DNA from: Clostridia bacterium
GTDB taxonomy: Bacteria; Bacillota; Clostridia; TANB77; CAG-465
Length of the DNA stretch: 34,014 nt
Assembly: GCA_017626395.1 (NCBI GenBank)
Contig: JAGAIU010000069.1
Span: 1-34,014, forward strand
Direction: 5' to 3'
Positions 8,812 through 17,721 of this stretch are shown one piece after another (the stretch's first letter is position 1; every line of letters starts with the position of its first letter). A program made the translations under genes and the position numbers. Under the pieces are notes generated by a model. That model worked only from the letters and a program-made list of their open reading frames with translations, ran no database searches and was not told where the DNA came from.

Positions 8812-8840
8812 TTGAAAAATAAGTATATTTGTAGTATTAT
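8812..8840 (+). promoter_or_regulatory. Sigma-A promoter for the ProX-like gene and rsmD
   Basis: TTGAAA (8812-8817) and TATTAT (8835-8840) are 17 bases apart. The -10 sits in the longer string TAGTATTATAT, which is shared with the promoters of rlmN and rsgA. Confidence 0.82.
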
Positions 8841-8861
8841 ATTAGTGTAAAAGGAGTTAAA

Positions 8862-9350
8862 ATGGAACAAGTTATACAAGTATTTAAAGATTTAAATATA
8901 GAATATAAATTAATTAGACATCCTGCTGTTTTTTGTAGAGCAGATGAAGATAAAGTAAAAGATATAAAATTTGATGGAGTAATTTGTAAAAACCTATTTT
9001 TAAAAGATAAAAAAGACAAAATGTTTTATTTAGTATCTTTACCAGCACATAAGAGAGCTGACTTAAAAAAGATATCTGATGGATTACAATCACATAGATT
9101 ATCATTTGGAAATGAAGAAGAATTATGGGAAAAGTTACATATTAAACCAGGTTCTGTATCTGTTTTAAATGTAATTGGTGCACCAGATACAGATGTTACA
9201 TTTGTACTGGACAAAGAGTTAATGGAACTTGAAAAAGTATCATTTCATCCAAATGATAATACTGCAAGCATATCTTTTGCACCAGAAAATATAGAAAAAA
9301 TAATGAATAATTATAATAAAACATATATGTTTTTAGAAGTGGAGGAATAA
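8862..9350 (+). CDS. YbaK/ProX-type aminoacyl-tRNA deacylase
   Basis: A 162-residue protein of the YbaK/EbsC family, most like the free-standing ProX editing proteins that hydrolyse mischarged alanyl-tRNA(Pro). Marks are the N-terminal YKLIRHPAVF, a DGVICKNLFLKDKK stretch (the KNLFL motif around the catalytic region), LPAHKRADLKK, and GSVSVLNVIG followed by VTFVLDKEL. All lie in the expected order, and the length fits. It acts in the cytoplasm on tRNA. The AAGGAG ribosome site is ideal and a clear promoter lies upstream. rsmD begins 1 base after its stop, so the two are coupled. Confidence 0.87.
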   Translation: MEQVIQVFKDLNIEYKLIRHPAVFCRADEDKVKDIKFDGVICKNLFLKDKKDKMFYLVSLPAHKRADLKKISDGLQSHRLSFGNEEELWEKLHIKPGSVSVLNVIGAPDTDVTFVLDKELMELEKVSFHPNDNTASISFAPENIEKIMNNYNKTYMFLEVEE

Positions 9351-9351
9351 A

Positions 9352-9939
9352 GTGAGAATTATAGCTGGACGAGCTAAGGCAAAAAGACTTGTTAGTCCTA
9401 AAACCGAGAAGACAAGACCTACACTTGATAGAGTTAAAGAGGCAATGTTTTCAATAATAAATAATTATATAAAAGATGCTGATGTTTTAGATTTGTTTGG
9501 TGGTACAGGAAACCTTGCATTAGAGTCAATTAGTAGAGGAGCAAAATTTGCATGGATAAACGACAAAGATAGCTTTAGTATTTCGACTATATTGTCTAAT
9601 GCTAAGTTGACTAATAGTCTTGATTGTGTTAAAATAACAAAGAAAGATTATGCGAAATGTTTAAATCAGATTGCTAAAGAAAATATGCTGTTTGATGTTA
9701 TTTTTATAGATCCACCGTATGATAGTAATTTAGCTATAGATACTTTGGATAAAATATCTGAGTCTGAAAATCTTTATTTAAAAGAAGATGGCATAATTAT
9801 ATATGAAACTGATAAGAATTTTCTTTTAAAGCTAGAAAAAAATAATAAAGCAGAGATTCTAAATAGTTTTAAAAATCTGCAATGTATTGATGAGCGAGCT
9901 TATGGAAATGTAGTTTTGAAGTTGTATAAATGGAGGTAG
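9352..9939 (+). CDS. rsmD: RsmD, 16S rRNA (guanine966-N2)-methyltransferase
   Basis: A 195-residue class I SAM methyltransferase. It methylates G966 of 16S rRNA during 30S assembly. The N-terminus MRIIAGxAK and the RPTLDRVKEAMFSII stretch are RsmD signatures. The SAM-binding loop is DVLDLFGGTGN (residues 44-54) and the catalytic motif DPPY is at residues 120-123. The start is a GTG placed 7 bases after GGAGG; no in-frame ATG gives the conserved N-terminus. coaD, which often follows rsmD in Firmicutes, is not here. Confidence 0.94.
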   Translation: MRIIAGRAKAKRLVSPKTEKTRPTLDRVKEAMFSIINNYIKDADVLDLFGGTGNLALESISRGAKFAWINDKDSFSISTILSNAKLTNSLDCVKITKKDYAKCLNQIAKENMLFDVIFIDPPYDSNLAIDTLDKISESENLYLKEDGIIIYETDKNFLLKLEKNNKAEILNSFKNLQCIDERAYGNVVLKLYKWR

Positions 9940-9943
9940 TAAA

Positions 9944-10381
9944 ATGGAAGTATTCACATTGTTAGAGAATTTAGAAGAAGTGATAGAATCAGGTAGTAAA
10001 GTACCTTTTTCAACTAAGGTTATGGTAGATGCAGAGGAGTTAAGGGAAATAATTGAAGATATAAGACTTAAATTACCAGACGAATTAAAACAAGCAAAAT
10101 GGGTTAAAGAAGAAAGACAAAGAATTATATCTGATGCAGAACTTGAAGCACAAAAAGTACTAAAAGAAACAGAAGGAAGAATAATTAATTTAATAGATGA
10201 ACATGAAATAACAAAACAAGCATTAGCACAAAAAGAAGAAATAATTGAAAATGCTAATAAAGTTTCTAAAGAAATATCTGAGGGTACTAGAGAGTATGCA
10301 GATAATATTTTAGAAAGAGTAGAAAACATACTAAGAGAAACTATGGACATTGTGCACAATAATAGAAGAGAATTAAAATAA
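9944..10381 (+). CDS. Coiled-coil protein of unknown function
   Basis: A 145-residue soluble protein, highly charged and largely helical. Residues 25-145 form a long predicted coiled coil with Glu/Lys/Gln-rich heptads (KEERQRIISDAELEAQKVLKE). It resembles the stalk-like proteins often annotated as V-type ATPase subunit H/E in Clostridia; that resemblance is by composition. The start follows GGAGG by 7 bases, and it begins 4 bases after rsmD. ftsK follows by 27 bases. No ATPase genes are near, so an energy-coupling role is not supported. A role in chromosome or cell-division organisation is only a guess from the neighbourhood. Confidence 0.65.
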   Translation: MEVFTLLENLEEVIESGSKVPFSTKVMVDAEELREIIEDIRLKLPDELKQAKWVKEERQRIISDAELEAQKVLKETEGRIINLIDEHEITKQALAQKEEIIENANKVSKEISEGTREYADNILERVENILRETMDIVHNNRRELK

Positions 10382-10408
10382 ATATTTTAAAGAAGAGGTT
10401 GTGATTAA

Positions 10409-12901
10409 ATGGGAAAAGGAAAAAGAGGAAGACCAAGTAAAAAAGAGCAAAAGACTATAACAAATGATATGTTAGGCGGAGTTCTTGTTGTTCTTGGTCT
10501 AATTTTAGTCGTTTTTATAGGATTTAGAAATATAGGAAGCTTTGCTGAAATTTGTAAAGTATTCTTTTTAGGAACACTGGGAAAATCAGCATATTCTTTT
10601 CCAATATTATTAATGATAGTAGGAACATACTGTATTATGTCAGAAAAGAAGGTAAAACCTTTAGCTGAAATAAGAAAAGGATTAATAATAATTGCACTTA
10701 TTGCAGCAACACTTACTGTATTTACTGAACCAAGTGTAACTATATATTCAAATCCAGTAAAAACAGTTGTAGATAGTATAAATGCAGGTATTGCATCTGG
10801 AAACTTTGGTGGTGCTGTTGGTACTATACTAGGTGGTGCACTTGCAGGACTTATTGGAATAGTTCCAGCAAGAATAATATTCCCAGTACTTACATTTGTA
10901 CTTACACTATTCTTATGCAATATATCATTTAAACAATTTTTCGGTGCTATTTCATATGCAGTAGACTATTCAATTGATCATTTAAATCAAATGATTAATA
11001 CATTATTTAGAGATGATGAAGTTAAAAAATATGAATACACAGATAATTTTGGAGATAAAGTACCTAAACTATCTAGAAGAGAAAAAGCTAAAATCGAAAA
11101 AGAACAAGAAAGACTAGAAAAATTAAGAGAACCTGGAAGTAGCAATGTAGATGCTAACCTTAATATAGATAAAACAGAGCAAGTTGAGTTTGACTTTAAT
11201 AAACTAGGTGGAAAACCATCTGAAGAAGAAATTAAAGGTAAACAAAAGAGAGATGAATTTTTCAAACTTCAAAAGGAAGAAAAAGAAGATAAAAGTGTAA
11301 AAGAAGTTCTAACACTTGATCATACAGCTCATGTTGAAGATGATAACTATGAATATCCTTCAATAGAATTACTTGCTGAGCCTAAAGAAGGAGAAGTTTT
11401 TGATAGAAAAGCTATTCATGGTGTTGCAGTAAAGCTACAAAAAACACTTGCAAGCTTTGGTGTTGATGCTAGAGTCACAAATATTACTAAAGGACCTACT
11501 GTAACAAGATATGAACTTACACCAAGTACAGGTGTTAAAGTAAGTAAAATAGTAAATCTTTCAGATGATATTGCTTTAAGTCTTGCAGCTAAATCTATCA
11601 GAATAGAAGCTCCTATTCCTGGTAAATCTGCTGTTGGAATAGAAGTACCTAATACTGTTACTGAATCTGTAATGTTAAGAGAAGTAATAGAATCAGATAC
11701 ATTTAAAAATCATAAATCAAAACTTGCATATGCTCTTGGTAAAGATGCTGCTGGTGAAGTACGTGTTGGAGATATAGCAAAAATGCCACACATGCTTATT
11801 GCCGGTGCTACAGGTTCTGGTAAGAGTGTATGTATAAACTCAATTATAGTATCTTTACTATACAAATCTAAACCAAGTGAAGTAAAAATGATACTTGTAG
11901 ATCCAAAAATGGTTGAACTTTCTGGATATAATGGGATACCACATCTTTTAATTCCTGTTGTAACAGATCCTAAAAAAGCCGCAGGTGCTTTAAACTGGGC
12001 TGTACAAGAAATGGTAAATAGATATAATCTATTTGCTTCTAAAGGGGTAAAGGATATAAAAGGATATAATGCTGTAATGGAAAAAGATGAGGAAGGTGTT
12101 AAACTACCTCAAATAGTAATAATCATAGATGAGCTTGCAGACTTAATGATGGTTGCTCCAAACGATGTTGAAGATGCAATTTGTCGTTTAGCACAAATGG
12201 CCAGAGCTGCAGGTATGCACTTAATTATAGCTACACAAAGACCATCTGTTGACGTTATTACTGGTATAATTAAAGCAAATATACCTTCACGTATAGCATT
12301 TACAGTTTCTTCACAAGTAGACTCTAGAACAATTCTAGATATGGCTGGTGCTGAAAAACTACTTGGTAAAGGAGATATGTTATATTATCCAGTAGGTGAA
12401 ACAAAACCGCTAAGAATGCAAGGTACATTTGTTTCTGAAAGTGAGATAGAAAGTATAGTAGAAGAAATAAAATCTAATTCTAATGTTAAATATAGTAATG
12501 AAATTATAGAAAGCATAGAAAAAGCTAATGGTAAAAATTCTAAAGCAGGTGATGATGAAGAACAAGACGATGCAGATGAATTACTAAACGATGCAATAGA
12601 TTTAGTAATGGATATGGGTCAAGCTTCAGCATCAATGCTACAAAGAAGATTTAAAATTGGATATTCTAGAGCTGGTAGAATAGTGGACCAAATGGAAGCA
12701 AGAGGTCTAATATCTGGTTATGATGGAAGTAAACCAAGACAAGTTTTAATTTCTAAAGAAGAATGGCAAGAATTAAAAATGGGTAATGGAGCTTCTGCAC
12801 AACAAGATGAAGATACAGCACAAGATACAACTTCACAAAACAATGCAGATAGTTTTGTAGGAGAAGAACAAAAAAGATCAAAAATAGATATTGAATTATA
12901 A
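10409..12901 (+). CDS. ftsK: FtsK/SpoIIIE DNA translocase
   Basis: An 830-residue septal DNA pump. It moves chromosome DNA through the closing division or sporulation septum. The N-terminal ~170 residues hold about four transmembrane helices, then a charged linker (about 200-310) follows. The motor has the beta-alpha domain ([21 protein letters not shown] region), Walker A GATGSGKS at residues 466-473 and Walker B with D574-E575. The C-terminal gamma winged-helix domain has [20 protein letters not shown]. It ends in a low-complexity acidic tail. Length and domains are like SpoIIIE of Bacillus; in a spore-former it could serve both roles. Def starts 20 bases later. Confidence 0.95.
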   Translation: MGKGKRGRPSKKEQKTITNDMLGGVLVVLGLILVVFIGFRNIGSFAEICKVFFLGTLGKSAYSFPILLMIVGTYCIMSEKKVKPLAEIRKGLIIIALIAATLTVFTEPSVTIYSNPVKTVVDSINAGIASGNFGGAVGTILGGALAGLIGIVPARIIFPVLTFVLTLFLCNISFKQFFGAISYAVDYSIDHLNQMINTLFRDDEVKKYEYTDNFGDKVPKLSRREKAKIEKEQERLEKLREPGSSNVDANLNIDKTEQVEFDFNKLGGKPSEEEIKGKQKRDEFFKLQKEEKEDKSVKEVLTLDHTAHVEDDNYEYPSIELLAEPKEGEVFDRKAIHGVAVKLQKTLASFGVDARVTNITKGPTVTRYELTPSTGVKVSKIVNLSDDIALSLAAKSIRIEAPIPGKSAVGIEVPNTVTESVMLREVIESDTFKNHKSKLAYALGKDAAGEVRVGDIAKMPHMLIAGATGSGKSVCINSIIVSLLYKSKPSEVKMILVDPKMVELSGYNGIPHLLIPVVTDPKKAAGALNWAVQEMVNRYNLFASKGVKDIKGYNAVMEKDEEGVKLPQIVIIIDELADLMMVAPNDVEDAICRLAQMARAAGMHLIIATQRPSVDVITGIIKANIPSRIAFTVSSQVDSRTILDMAGAEKLLGKGDMLYYPVGETKPLRMQGTFVSESEIESIVEEIKSNSNVKYSNEIIESIEKANGKNSKAGDDEEQDDADELLNDAIDLVMDMGQASASMLQRRFKIGYSRAGRIVDQMEARGLISGYDGSKPRQVLISKEEWQELKMGNGASAQQDEDTAQDTTSQNNADSFVGEEQKRSKIDIEL

Positions 12902-12920
12902 AATGGAGGGTAAAATTTAA

Positions 12921-13391
12921 ATGGCTATTAGAGAAATAAGAAAAGATGGAGATGAAATCTTAGCTAAAAAATCTAAAGAGGTTGAAGTTATAGACGATAA
13001 AATAAAACAACTCGCACAAGATATGCTAGACACTATGTATAAAAGCGATGGTATTGGACTTGCTGCATGTCAAGTTGGAATGCTAAAAAGAATGATTGTC
13101 TATGATATAAGTTATATTGATGAAGAAGGTAAAAAAGAAGGACATGTATTAATAAATCCTAAAATTACTTCTAGATCAAAAGATATGGTTGAAGTAGAAG
13201 AGGGATGTCTTTCATTCCCAGATGTATATAAAAATGTGTTAAGACATGAAAAAATAACTGTGGAGTATACTGATTTAGATGGTAAAAAGAAAAAAATCAA
13301 TGCTAAAGATATGGAAGCAATTGTATTACAACATGAGATAGACCATTTAGATGGAATTGTATTTTTAGATAGATACAAAGAACAAAACTAG
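12921..13391 (+). CDS. def: Peptide deformylase
   Basis: A 156-residue metalloenzyme that removes the formyl group from the starting Met of new proteins. All three family motifs are present: GIGLAACQVG (near residue 45; the canonical form has Ala-Pro-Gln where this has Ala-Cys-Gln), EGCLSFP with the metal Cys, and HEIDHLDG with the two metal His and catalytic Glu. It is short, as in clostridial type I enzymes. The GGAGGG ribosome site is strong. fmt, which adds the formyl group to initiator tRNA, lies one gene downstream, the usual pairing. Confidence 0.96.
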   Translation: MAIREIRKDGDEILAKKSKEVEVIDDKIKQLAQDMLDTMYKSDGIGLAACQVGMLKRMIVYDISYIDEEGKKEGHVLINPKITSRSKDMVEVEEGCLSFPDVYKNVLRHEKITVEYTDLDGKKKKINAKDMEAIVLQHEIDHLDGIVFLDRYKEQN

Positions 13392-13415
13392 CACAAAAGA
13401 CAAAGGTGGTAAAAA

Positions 13416-14342
13416 ATGAAAAAAATTTCTGAATTCATTAAAAGTCTAGGCTTTACTTTCTCTTTTAAAAGAGCTAGAAAAGCCTTTGTCTTAGTATTTT
13501 TATTTGCTTTAATAGGTGTAGGAGTATACTTATTCTATGAATTTGAAAATTCCGAATCAGGTCTAAAAAGAATATATGCTAAAGAAGTGTCACAAAAAAT
13601 GGACTTGCAAGGAAAAGAAATAATAAAAATATATAAAAAAGACGTTAATGAAGACAAAAAATTAGATTATGTATTTATAGCTGGTGAAGAGCTTAGAAGT
13701 GGTGAAAATGAATTAAATTCAGTTGTTGAAATGTATAATAATGTTGATTTTGTAATTATCGATGGACAAACTGAGCTAGTTACTACATATGAGACTGGTA
13801 AAAACTTTAATTCAAATGTTACATTACAAGTTTGTGAAGATGAGCAAGACAGATATTTCATTATTTCAGATTTAAGTGGAAATATAAGTCTTTGCAAATT
13901 AGTAGAAACAGAAATGCAAGATGTAGAAAGCAGTAGCAGTATTGTAGATATTGTTAAAAATACTACATCAAATGAGTTTTTAGGATATACTATATATACA
14001 AAAAAAGATGCTGAAAATAGCAATATTGTAAATGTTACTATAGATAATTTCTCTAAAGAATATCTTGGCGAAAGTAAAGATACAAAAAAATTAGACTTTA
14101 CTGAAATGGGAATAGATATATCTAAATATAGAGAAACATACTTAAGAGATAAATTTTCAGAGTTTGAACTTAAAGATACAAATAACGATGGCATATTAGA
14201 ACTTGTTGCATATCAACATATATTATATAGTTTAGATGATGAAGTAAATGAAAATAAAACATTAGGAATTGTAGAAACAATTTTCAATATTGAAGAAGAT
14301 AAATTAAAATTTAATAAAGTAGAAGTGAAAATTCAAGATTAA
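13416..14342 (+). CDS. Membrane-anchored protein with Ca-loop-like repeats, unknown function
   Basis: A 308-residue protein with a basic N-terminus and one transmembrane helix (about residues 23-43), the rest probably outside the cell. Two segments, KDVNEDKKLDYVF (near residue 74) and KDTNNDGILELVAY (near residue 254), follow the DxNxDxxxD/E pattern of EF-hand-like or FG-GAP/VCBS calcium loops. The remainder is beta-rich and without a recognised domain. It is inserted between def and fmt, 25 bases after def with a GGTGG ribosome site, so it is probably co-transcribed. It may be an envelope protein; I cannot name a function. Confidence 0.7.
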   Translation: MKKISEFIKSLGFTFSFKRARKAFVLVFLFALIGVGVYLFYEFENSESGLKRIYAKEVSQKMDLQGKEIIKIYKKDVNEDKKLDYVFIAGEELRSGENELNSVVEMYNNVDFVIIDGQTELVTTYETGKNFNSNVTLQVCEDEQDRYFIISDLSGNISLCKLVETEMQDVESSSSIVDIVKNTTSNEFLGYTIYTKKDAENSNIVNVTIDNFSKEYLGESKDTKKLDFTEMGIDISKYRETYLRDKFSEFELKDTNNDGILELVAYQHILYSLDDEVNENKTLGIVETIFNIEEDKLKFNKVEVKIQD

Positions 14343-14370
14343 GGTATGTATATATCTTAATCTTTTCTTT
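14335..14370 (+). terminator. Weak or partial terminator before fmt
   Basis: A 12-bp AT-rich stem (14335-14346 with 14353-14364, one G-U) overlaps the stop codon. The following tract is TTCTTT and is interrupted. It may only reduce reading into fmt, for which I see no separate promoter. Confidence 0.5.
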
Positions 14371-14387
14371 AGAAAGGAAGAGATAAT

Positions 14388-15344
14388 ATGAATAGAAAAG
14401 ACGTTAGAGTTGTATTTATGGGGACACCAGAATTCGCAAGAGAATCTTTAAAAGAATTAGTAGAAGCAGGATTTAATGTAGTAGGTTGTTTTACTAACCA
14501 AGATAAACCATCTGGTAGAGGGATGAAAATGAAAGCATCAGCTGTTAAAGAATATGCTTTAGAACAAAATATACCAGTATATCAACCAGTAAAAGTTAGA
14601 AAAAATGAAGAAGTGCTAAATACATTAAAAGAGTTAAATCCAGATGTTATTGCAGTAGTTGCATATGGAAAAATACTACCTAAAGAAATATTAGAGCTTC
14701 CTAAATATGGGTGTATAAATGTTCATGGCTCATTACTTCCAAAATATAGAGGTGCTGCTCCAATGCAATGGGCTATTATTAATGGAGAAGAGAAAACTGG
14801 TATTACTACTATGTTTATGGATGTTGGTATGGATACAGGAGATATGCTACTTAAAGATGAAATAGAAATATTAGACGAATATAATCTTGAATCTGTTCAT
14901 GACAAATTAATGGTAATGGGAGCAAAGCTTTTAGTTGAAACAATAGATAAAGTAATAGATGGAACAATTGAACGTATTCCACAACCAGAAGAAGGTACTT
15001 ATGCACCAATGATTACTAGAGAAATGACAAAAATAGATTTTACTAAAAATGCAAGAGAAATATTTAAATTTGTAAGAGGATTAACTCCATTTCCTGGTAC
15101 ATATATGGAACTTAAAAATGGCAAAAAATATAAAGTATTTGATTTAGATTATAAAGTAGATGAAGAAATTGATCCTACAGTAGAACCTGGAGATATACTT
15201 CTTATGTCTAAAGATGCGTTATATATTAGATGTAAAGATGGTTATGTTATGATTAATCAAATACAACCAGAAAACTCTAAGAGAATGGATATTAAAGCTT
15301 TTATGGCTGGAAATAAATTAAGTATGCTAGATAAGTTTATATAG
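14388..15344 (+). CDS. fmt: Methionyl-tRNA formyltransferase
   Basis: A 318-residue enzyme that formylates Met-tRNA(fMet) with 10-formyl-tetrahydrofolate for translation start. The N-terminal Rossmann-like domain has VVFMGTPEFA and QDKPSGRG. The catalytic Asn-His-Asp set lies in the stretch CINVHGSLLPKYRGAAPMQ and in MDVGMDTGDML. The C-terminal OB-like domain begins near residue 207 (IDFTKNAREIFKFVRGLTPFPG). Length fits the family. The GAAAGGAAG ribosome site is 7 bases before the ATG. Confidence 0.96.
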   Translation: MNRKDVRVVFMGTPEFARESLKELVEAGFNVVGCFTNQDKPSGRGMKMKASAVKEYALEQNIPVYQPVKVRKNEEVLNTLKELNPDVIAVVAYGKILPKEILELPKYGCINVHGSLLPKYRGAAPMQWAIINGEEKTGITTMFMDVGMDTGDMLLKDEIEILDEYNLESVHDKLMVMGAKLLVETIDKVIDGTIERIPQPEEGTYAPMITREMTKIDFTKNAREIFKFVRGLTPFPGTYMELKNGKKYKVFDLDYKVDEEIDPTVEPGDILLMSKDALYIRCKDGYVMINQIQPENSKRMDIKAFMAGNKLSMLDKFI

Positions 15345-15381
15345 AATATAATAATATAAAAAACATAAAGGAGGATTTTAT

Positions 15382-15750
15382 ATGGAATATATAGAAATGC
15401 CAGAATGGAAAGAACTTAAAAAAGCTAAAAAATATAAAGAGGCAGCAAATAAATTAATGTATGAAATTGCTGTAAATTTAATGATGGTACACAATAAGTA
15501 TTCAGATGTTAAGTATGATCCTTATACTGATGATGCTGTAGCATATGGTACTATTTGGTATGCAAAAGATAGTAATGATAATCCAATAGAGGAAATGCGA
15601 AGACTTAGAGTAGTTGCTAATGCTTTATCTGGTGTTAGAATAGAATATTGTTATCACTCTTCTATTAAAACTTTGAATGAATATAAAGAAATTTTGAAAG
15701 ATACAATAGAAATTAAGAAAAAAATGCTGAGAGAAATAAAAAAAGTTTAA
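15382..15750 (+). CDS. Small protein of unknown function
   Basis: I do not recognise this 122-residue protein. It is helical, starts with EMPEWKELKKAKKYKEAANKL, has a central DPYTDDAVAYGTIWYAKDS segment and ends in a basic helix. No signal peptide or membrane segment is visible. The AGGAGG ribosome site is strong. It is the first of three unknown genes spaced 16 bases apart or overlapping, before the MazG-like gene, so it is likely part of one transcript with fmt. Confidence 0.7.
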   Translation: MEYIEMPEWKELKKAKKYKEAANKLMYEIAVNLMMVHNKYSDVKYDPYTDDAVAYGTIWYAKDSNDNPIEEMRRLRVVANALSGVRIEYCYHSSIKTLNEYKEILKDTIEIKKKMLREIKKV

Positions 15751-15766
15751 GTTATAGGAGAAATTT

Positions 15767-16747
15767 ATGAATATATCAGAACAATTAAGTAAACTTTTGT
15801 TAGATTTACAAGACAATACATATCGAGTAGCAGAAAAAAATGATATAGATGCTGAAAGAAAATTTTTTGATATTTCTAAAGCATTAGAAGCATTAATAGA
15901 AAAAGTTTATTTAGAGATAGATAAAAATTTAAAATTTGAATATAAATCTCAAAATATTATTAATAATAGAAAAAGATTTGCACAGGAAATATATGATGAA
16001 CTAGAAAATTCGTATATACCTAATGGAAATGGTGGAGATGTAATAGAGTTTACTACCAGATTTTCATATTTGACAGAAATGGTAAATAATGCTGCACATA
16101 TAGTAGACATATATGTAAATGAAAATAAAAAACAGTCAAAAGAATTTAAAGAAATAAGAAATGAACTATTTAAAATAAAAAATGTATCTATAGAAAAAAT
16201 TGCTAAAAACGCAATTGGAAAAGAAAAAGATGGTGTAATAATAGGTATGACAGAAGACACAACTAAGTATGAAAATGCAGATGTATTTGTTGTAGATTTA
16301 CCATATAAAGGGCAACTATCTTGGCATATAAGCACGGATAAAATTATGCCTAAGTCTATTATGTCACAAGTTCCTAAATATAAATACAGATTAGAAAAGG
16401 GAATAACCGATTCTAAAGAAAAAACTTTAAATAGTAAATTATTATTAGATTATGGAAGTAACAACGCCCATAACATACATAATAGAATAGTTAAAAATAT
16501 ACCTTATGATAATGAAAATGAGCTTGAATCTGCTTTAGATATTTATTATGAAGTTATAAATAATAGAGACGAGTATGAAGCAGTAGAAAGTAAGCTTATT
16601 TCAGCTTGTAAAAAACATAAACTATTATCACAAGAAACTTTTGATATGTTACTAAATGAAATGATGGATACATTATATTTAGATAAAGATTATGATAAAA
16701 AGTATCTACGAGATTGGAGAGATAAGTATGAAAATCGAAGAAAATAA
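15767..16747 (+). CDS. Protein of unknown function
   Basis: A 326-residue soluble protein, mainly helical in residues 1-150. A middle section (DGVIIGMTEDTTKYENADVFVVDLPYKGQLSWHIS, cited in part) looks beta-rich and may be a small folded domain: the DLPYKGQLSWHI segment suggests a specific binding site. The C-terminal 80 residues are again helical and acidic, ending in KYENRRK. It follows the 122-residue gene by 16 bases, with TAGGAG in front, and overlaps the next gene by 20 bases. No family recognised. Confidence 0.7.
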   Translation: MNISEQLSKLLLDLQDNTYRVAEKNDIDAERKFFDISKALEALIEKVYLEIDKNLKFEYKSQNIINNRKRFAQEIYDELENSYIPNGNGGDVIEFTTRFSYLTEMVNNAAHIVDIYVNENKKQSKEFKEIRNELFKIKNVSIEKIAKNAIGKEKDGVIIGMTEDTTKYENADVFVVDLPYKGQLSWHISTDKIMPKSIMSQVPKYKYRLEKGITDSKEKTLNSKLLLDYGSNNAHNIHNRIVKNIPYDNENELESALDIYYEVINNRDEYEAVESKLISACKKHKLLSQETFDMLLNEMMDTLYLDKDYDKKYLRDWRDKYENRRK

Positions 16748-17309
16748 GAATTTAACTCAAAGAGTAATTAGTGAAGTATCACAAATTATAGATATGTTAC
16801 CCGAAAGAAGTATAAATCAAATTCCCGCAGATATAAGAAATTTCTTTAAAAATAATGCTAAAGAAATAGAAAAATATCCAGTAATTCCTAATATAGATTT
16901 GGACAAGCAAGACTTAGATGAAAACACATATAACTATGTATTACTATTAATGAAGTTCGTTAAAAGTTTCACTGAATATATAGAATTAGAGACTAAATGG
17001 AATAAGTTAGAAACTATAGAAGAACGTGTAAAACAACTTGAAGATGAATTAGCATCTAATTTTTTTAATATAAACAATATATTAGCAGATAGAGAACTAG
17101 AAAAAGTAGAATACGTATATGAATTTGAATATTATGGTAGATGTTTTAATGAAGAAAATAAAAGAAAACTAATGCCGTTTATAGCACTATGTAGAGTTTT
17201 TAATATTGTACATAAAAATCTTTTACAAGATAATGACTATGAAAAAGCATTAAAAAATTATGAATTTTTATCTAATGAATTAAAGAAAAATATAAGAAAA
17301 ACGTATTAG
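16728..17309 (+). CDS. Helical protein of unknown function
   Basis: A 193-residue protein. I chose the ATG at 16728, which has GGAGAG 7 bases before it and gives the N-terminus MKIEENKNLT; an in-frame ATG at 16692 would extend it by 12 residues inside the previous gene and has no ribosome site. It is acidic and almost wholly helical, with no membrane segment. It contains NQIPADIRNFFKNNAKEI and a long helix around LETIEERVKQLEDEL. It overlaps the preceding gene by 20 bases, which implies translational coupling and a shared task. No family recognised. Confidence 0.68.
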   Translation: MKIEENKNLTQRVISEVSQIIDMLPERSINQIPADIRNFFKNNAKEIEKYPVIPNIDLDKQDLDENTYNYVLLLMKFVKSFTEYIELETKWNKLETIEERVKQLEDELASNFFNINNILADRELEKVEYVYEFEYYGRCFNEENKRKLMPFIALCRVFNIVHKNLLQDNDYEKALKNYEFLSNELKKNIRKTY

Positions 17310-17325
17310 TTAAGGAGGTACTAAA

Positions 17326-17631
17326 ATGGATTTAAGCGAAATGCAAAAAAGAGTATATCAAAATAAATTAAATAAAGGATTTAATGTAACAGATGTACCA
17401 AAAGAATTCTGTTATTTATATGGTGAAGTAGCAGAAGCATATGATGCATATCTAAAAGGAAAAGAGGATTTAGGAGAAGAACTTGCAGATGTTGCAATCT
17501 ATCTACTAGGACTTTCTGAAATACTAGGATATGACTTAAAAGAGCAAGTTGAATATAAAATGGCTAAAAATGAAAAAAGAATATATAAAGAAGTAAATGG
17601 TGCTCATATAAAAATTGAAGGAGATAAATAG
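17326..17631 (+). CDS. MazG-like nucleotide pyrophosphohydrolase
   Basis: A 101-residue all-alpha protein of the MazG/dUTPase-like NTP pyrophosphatase group. The metal-binding pattern is visible: GEVAEAYDAY (ExxE) near residue 29, then EELADVAIYLLGLSEILG (ExxD) near residue 47. These proteins hydrolyse non-canonical (d)NTPs to monophosphates. The short length fits the single-domain members. The AAGGAGG ribosome site is near-perfect. A terminator overlaps the end, so it closes the transcript starting at or before fmt. The substrate cannot be told from sequence. Confidence 0.82.
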   Translation: MDLSEMQKRVYQNKLNKGFNVTDVPKEFCYLYGEVAEAYDAYLKGKEDLGEELADVAIYLLGLSEILGYDLKEQVEYKMAKNEKRIYKEVNGAHIKIEGDK

Positions 17632-17663
17632 ATGTATTTTATGTACATCTATTTATTATTTTT
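17626..17663 (+). terminator. Terminator after the MazG-like gene
   Basis: A perfect 11-bp stem (17626-17636 with 17644-17654) with a 7-base loop is followed by ATTATTTTT. It includes the TAG stop. Confidence 0.85.
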
Positions 17664-17665
17664 GC

Positions 17666-17694
17666 TTGAAATAAGGCATATTTTGTAGTATTAT
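17666..17694 (+). promoter_or_regulatory. Sigma-A promoter for rlmN
   Basis: TTGAAA (17666-17671) and TATTAT (17689-17694) are 17 bases apart, with the same TTTGTAGTATTATAT context as the promoter at 8812. Confidence 0.85.
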
Positions 17695-17721
17695 ATATAT
17701 GTTAATATTTAAGGAGAAAAT

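Noticed and set aside
9859..10359. 166-codon minus-strand open frame
   Set aside because: It is a shadow of rsmD and the coiled-coil gene, with Ser-rich composition and no ribosome site.
10405..10920. 171-codon minus-strand open frame
   Set aside because: It is antisense to the start of ftsK, with low-complexity composition.
13667..14194. 175-codon minus-strand open frame
   Set aside because: It is antisense to the 13416 gene and rich in Ser and Phe, as expected from an AT-rich shadow.
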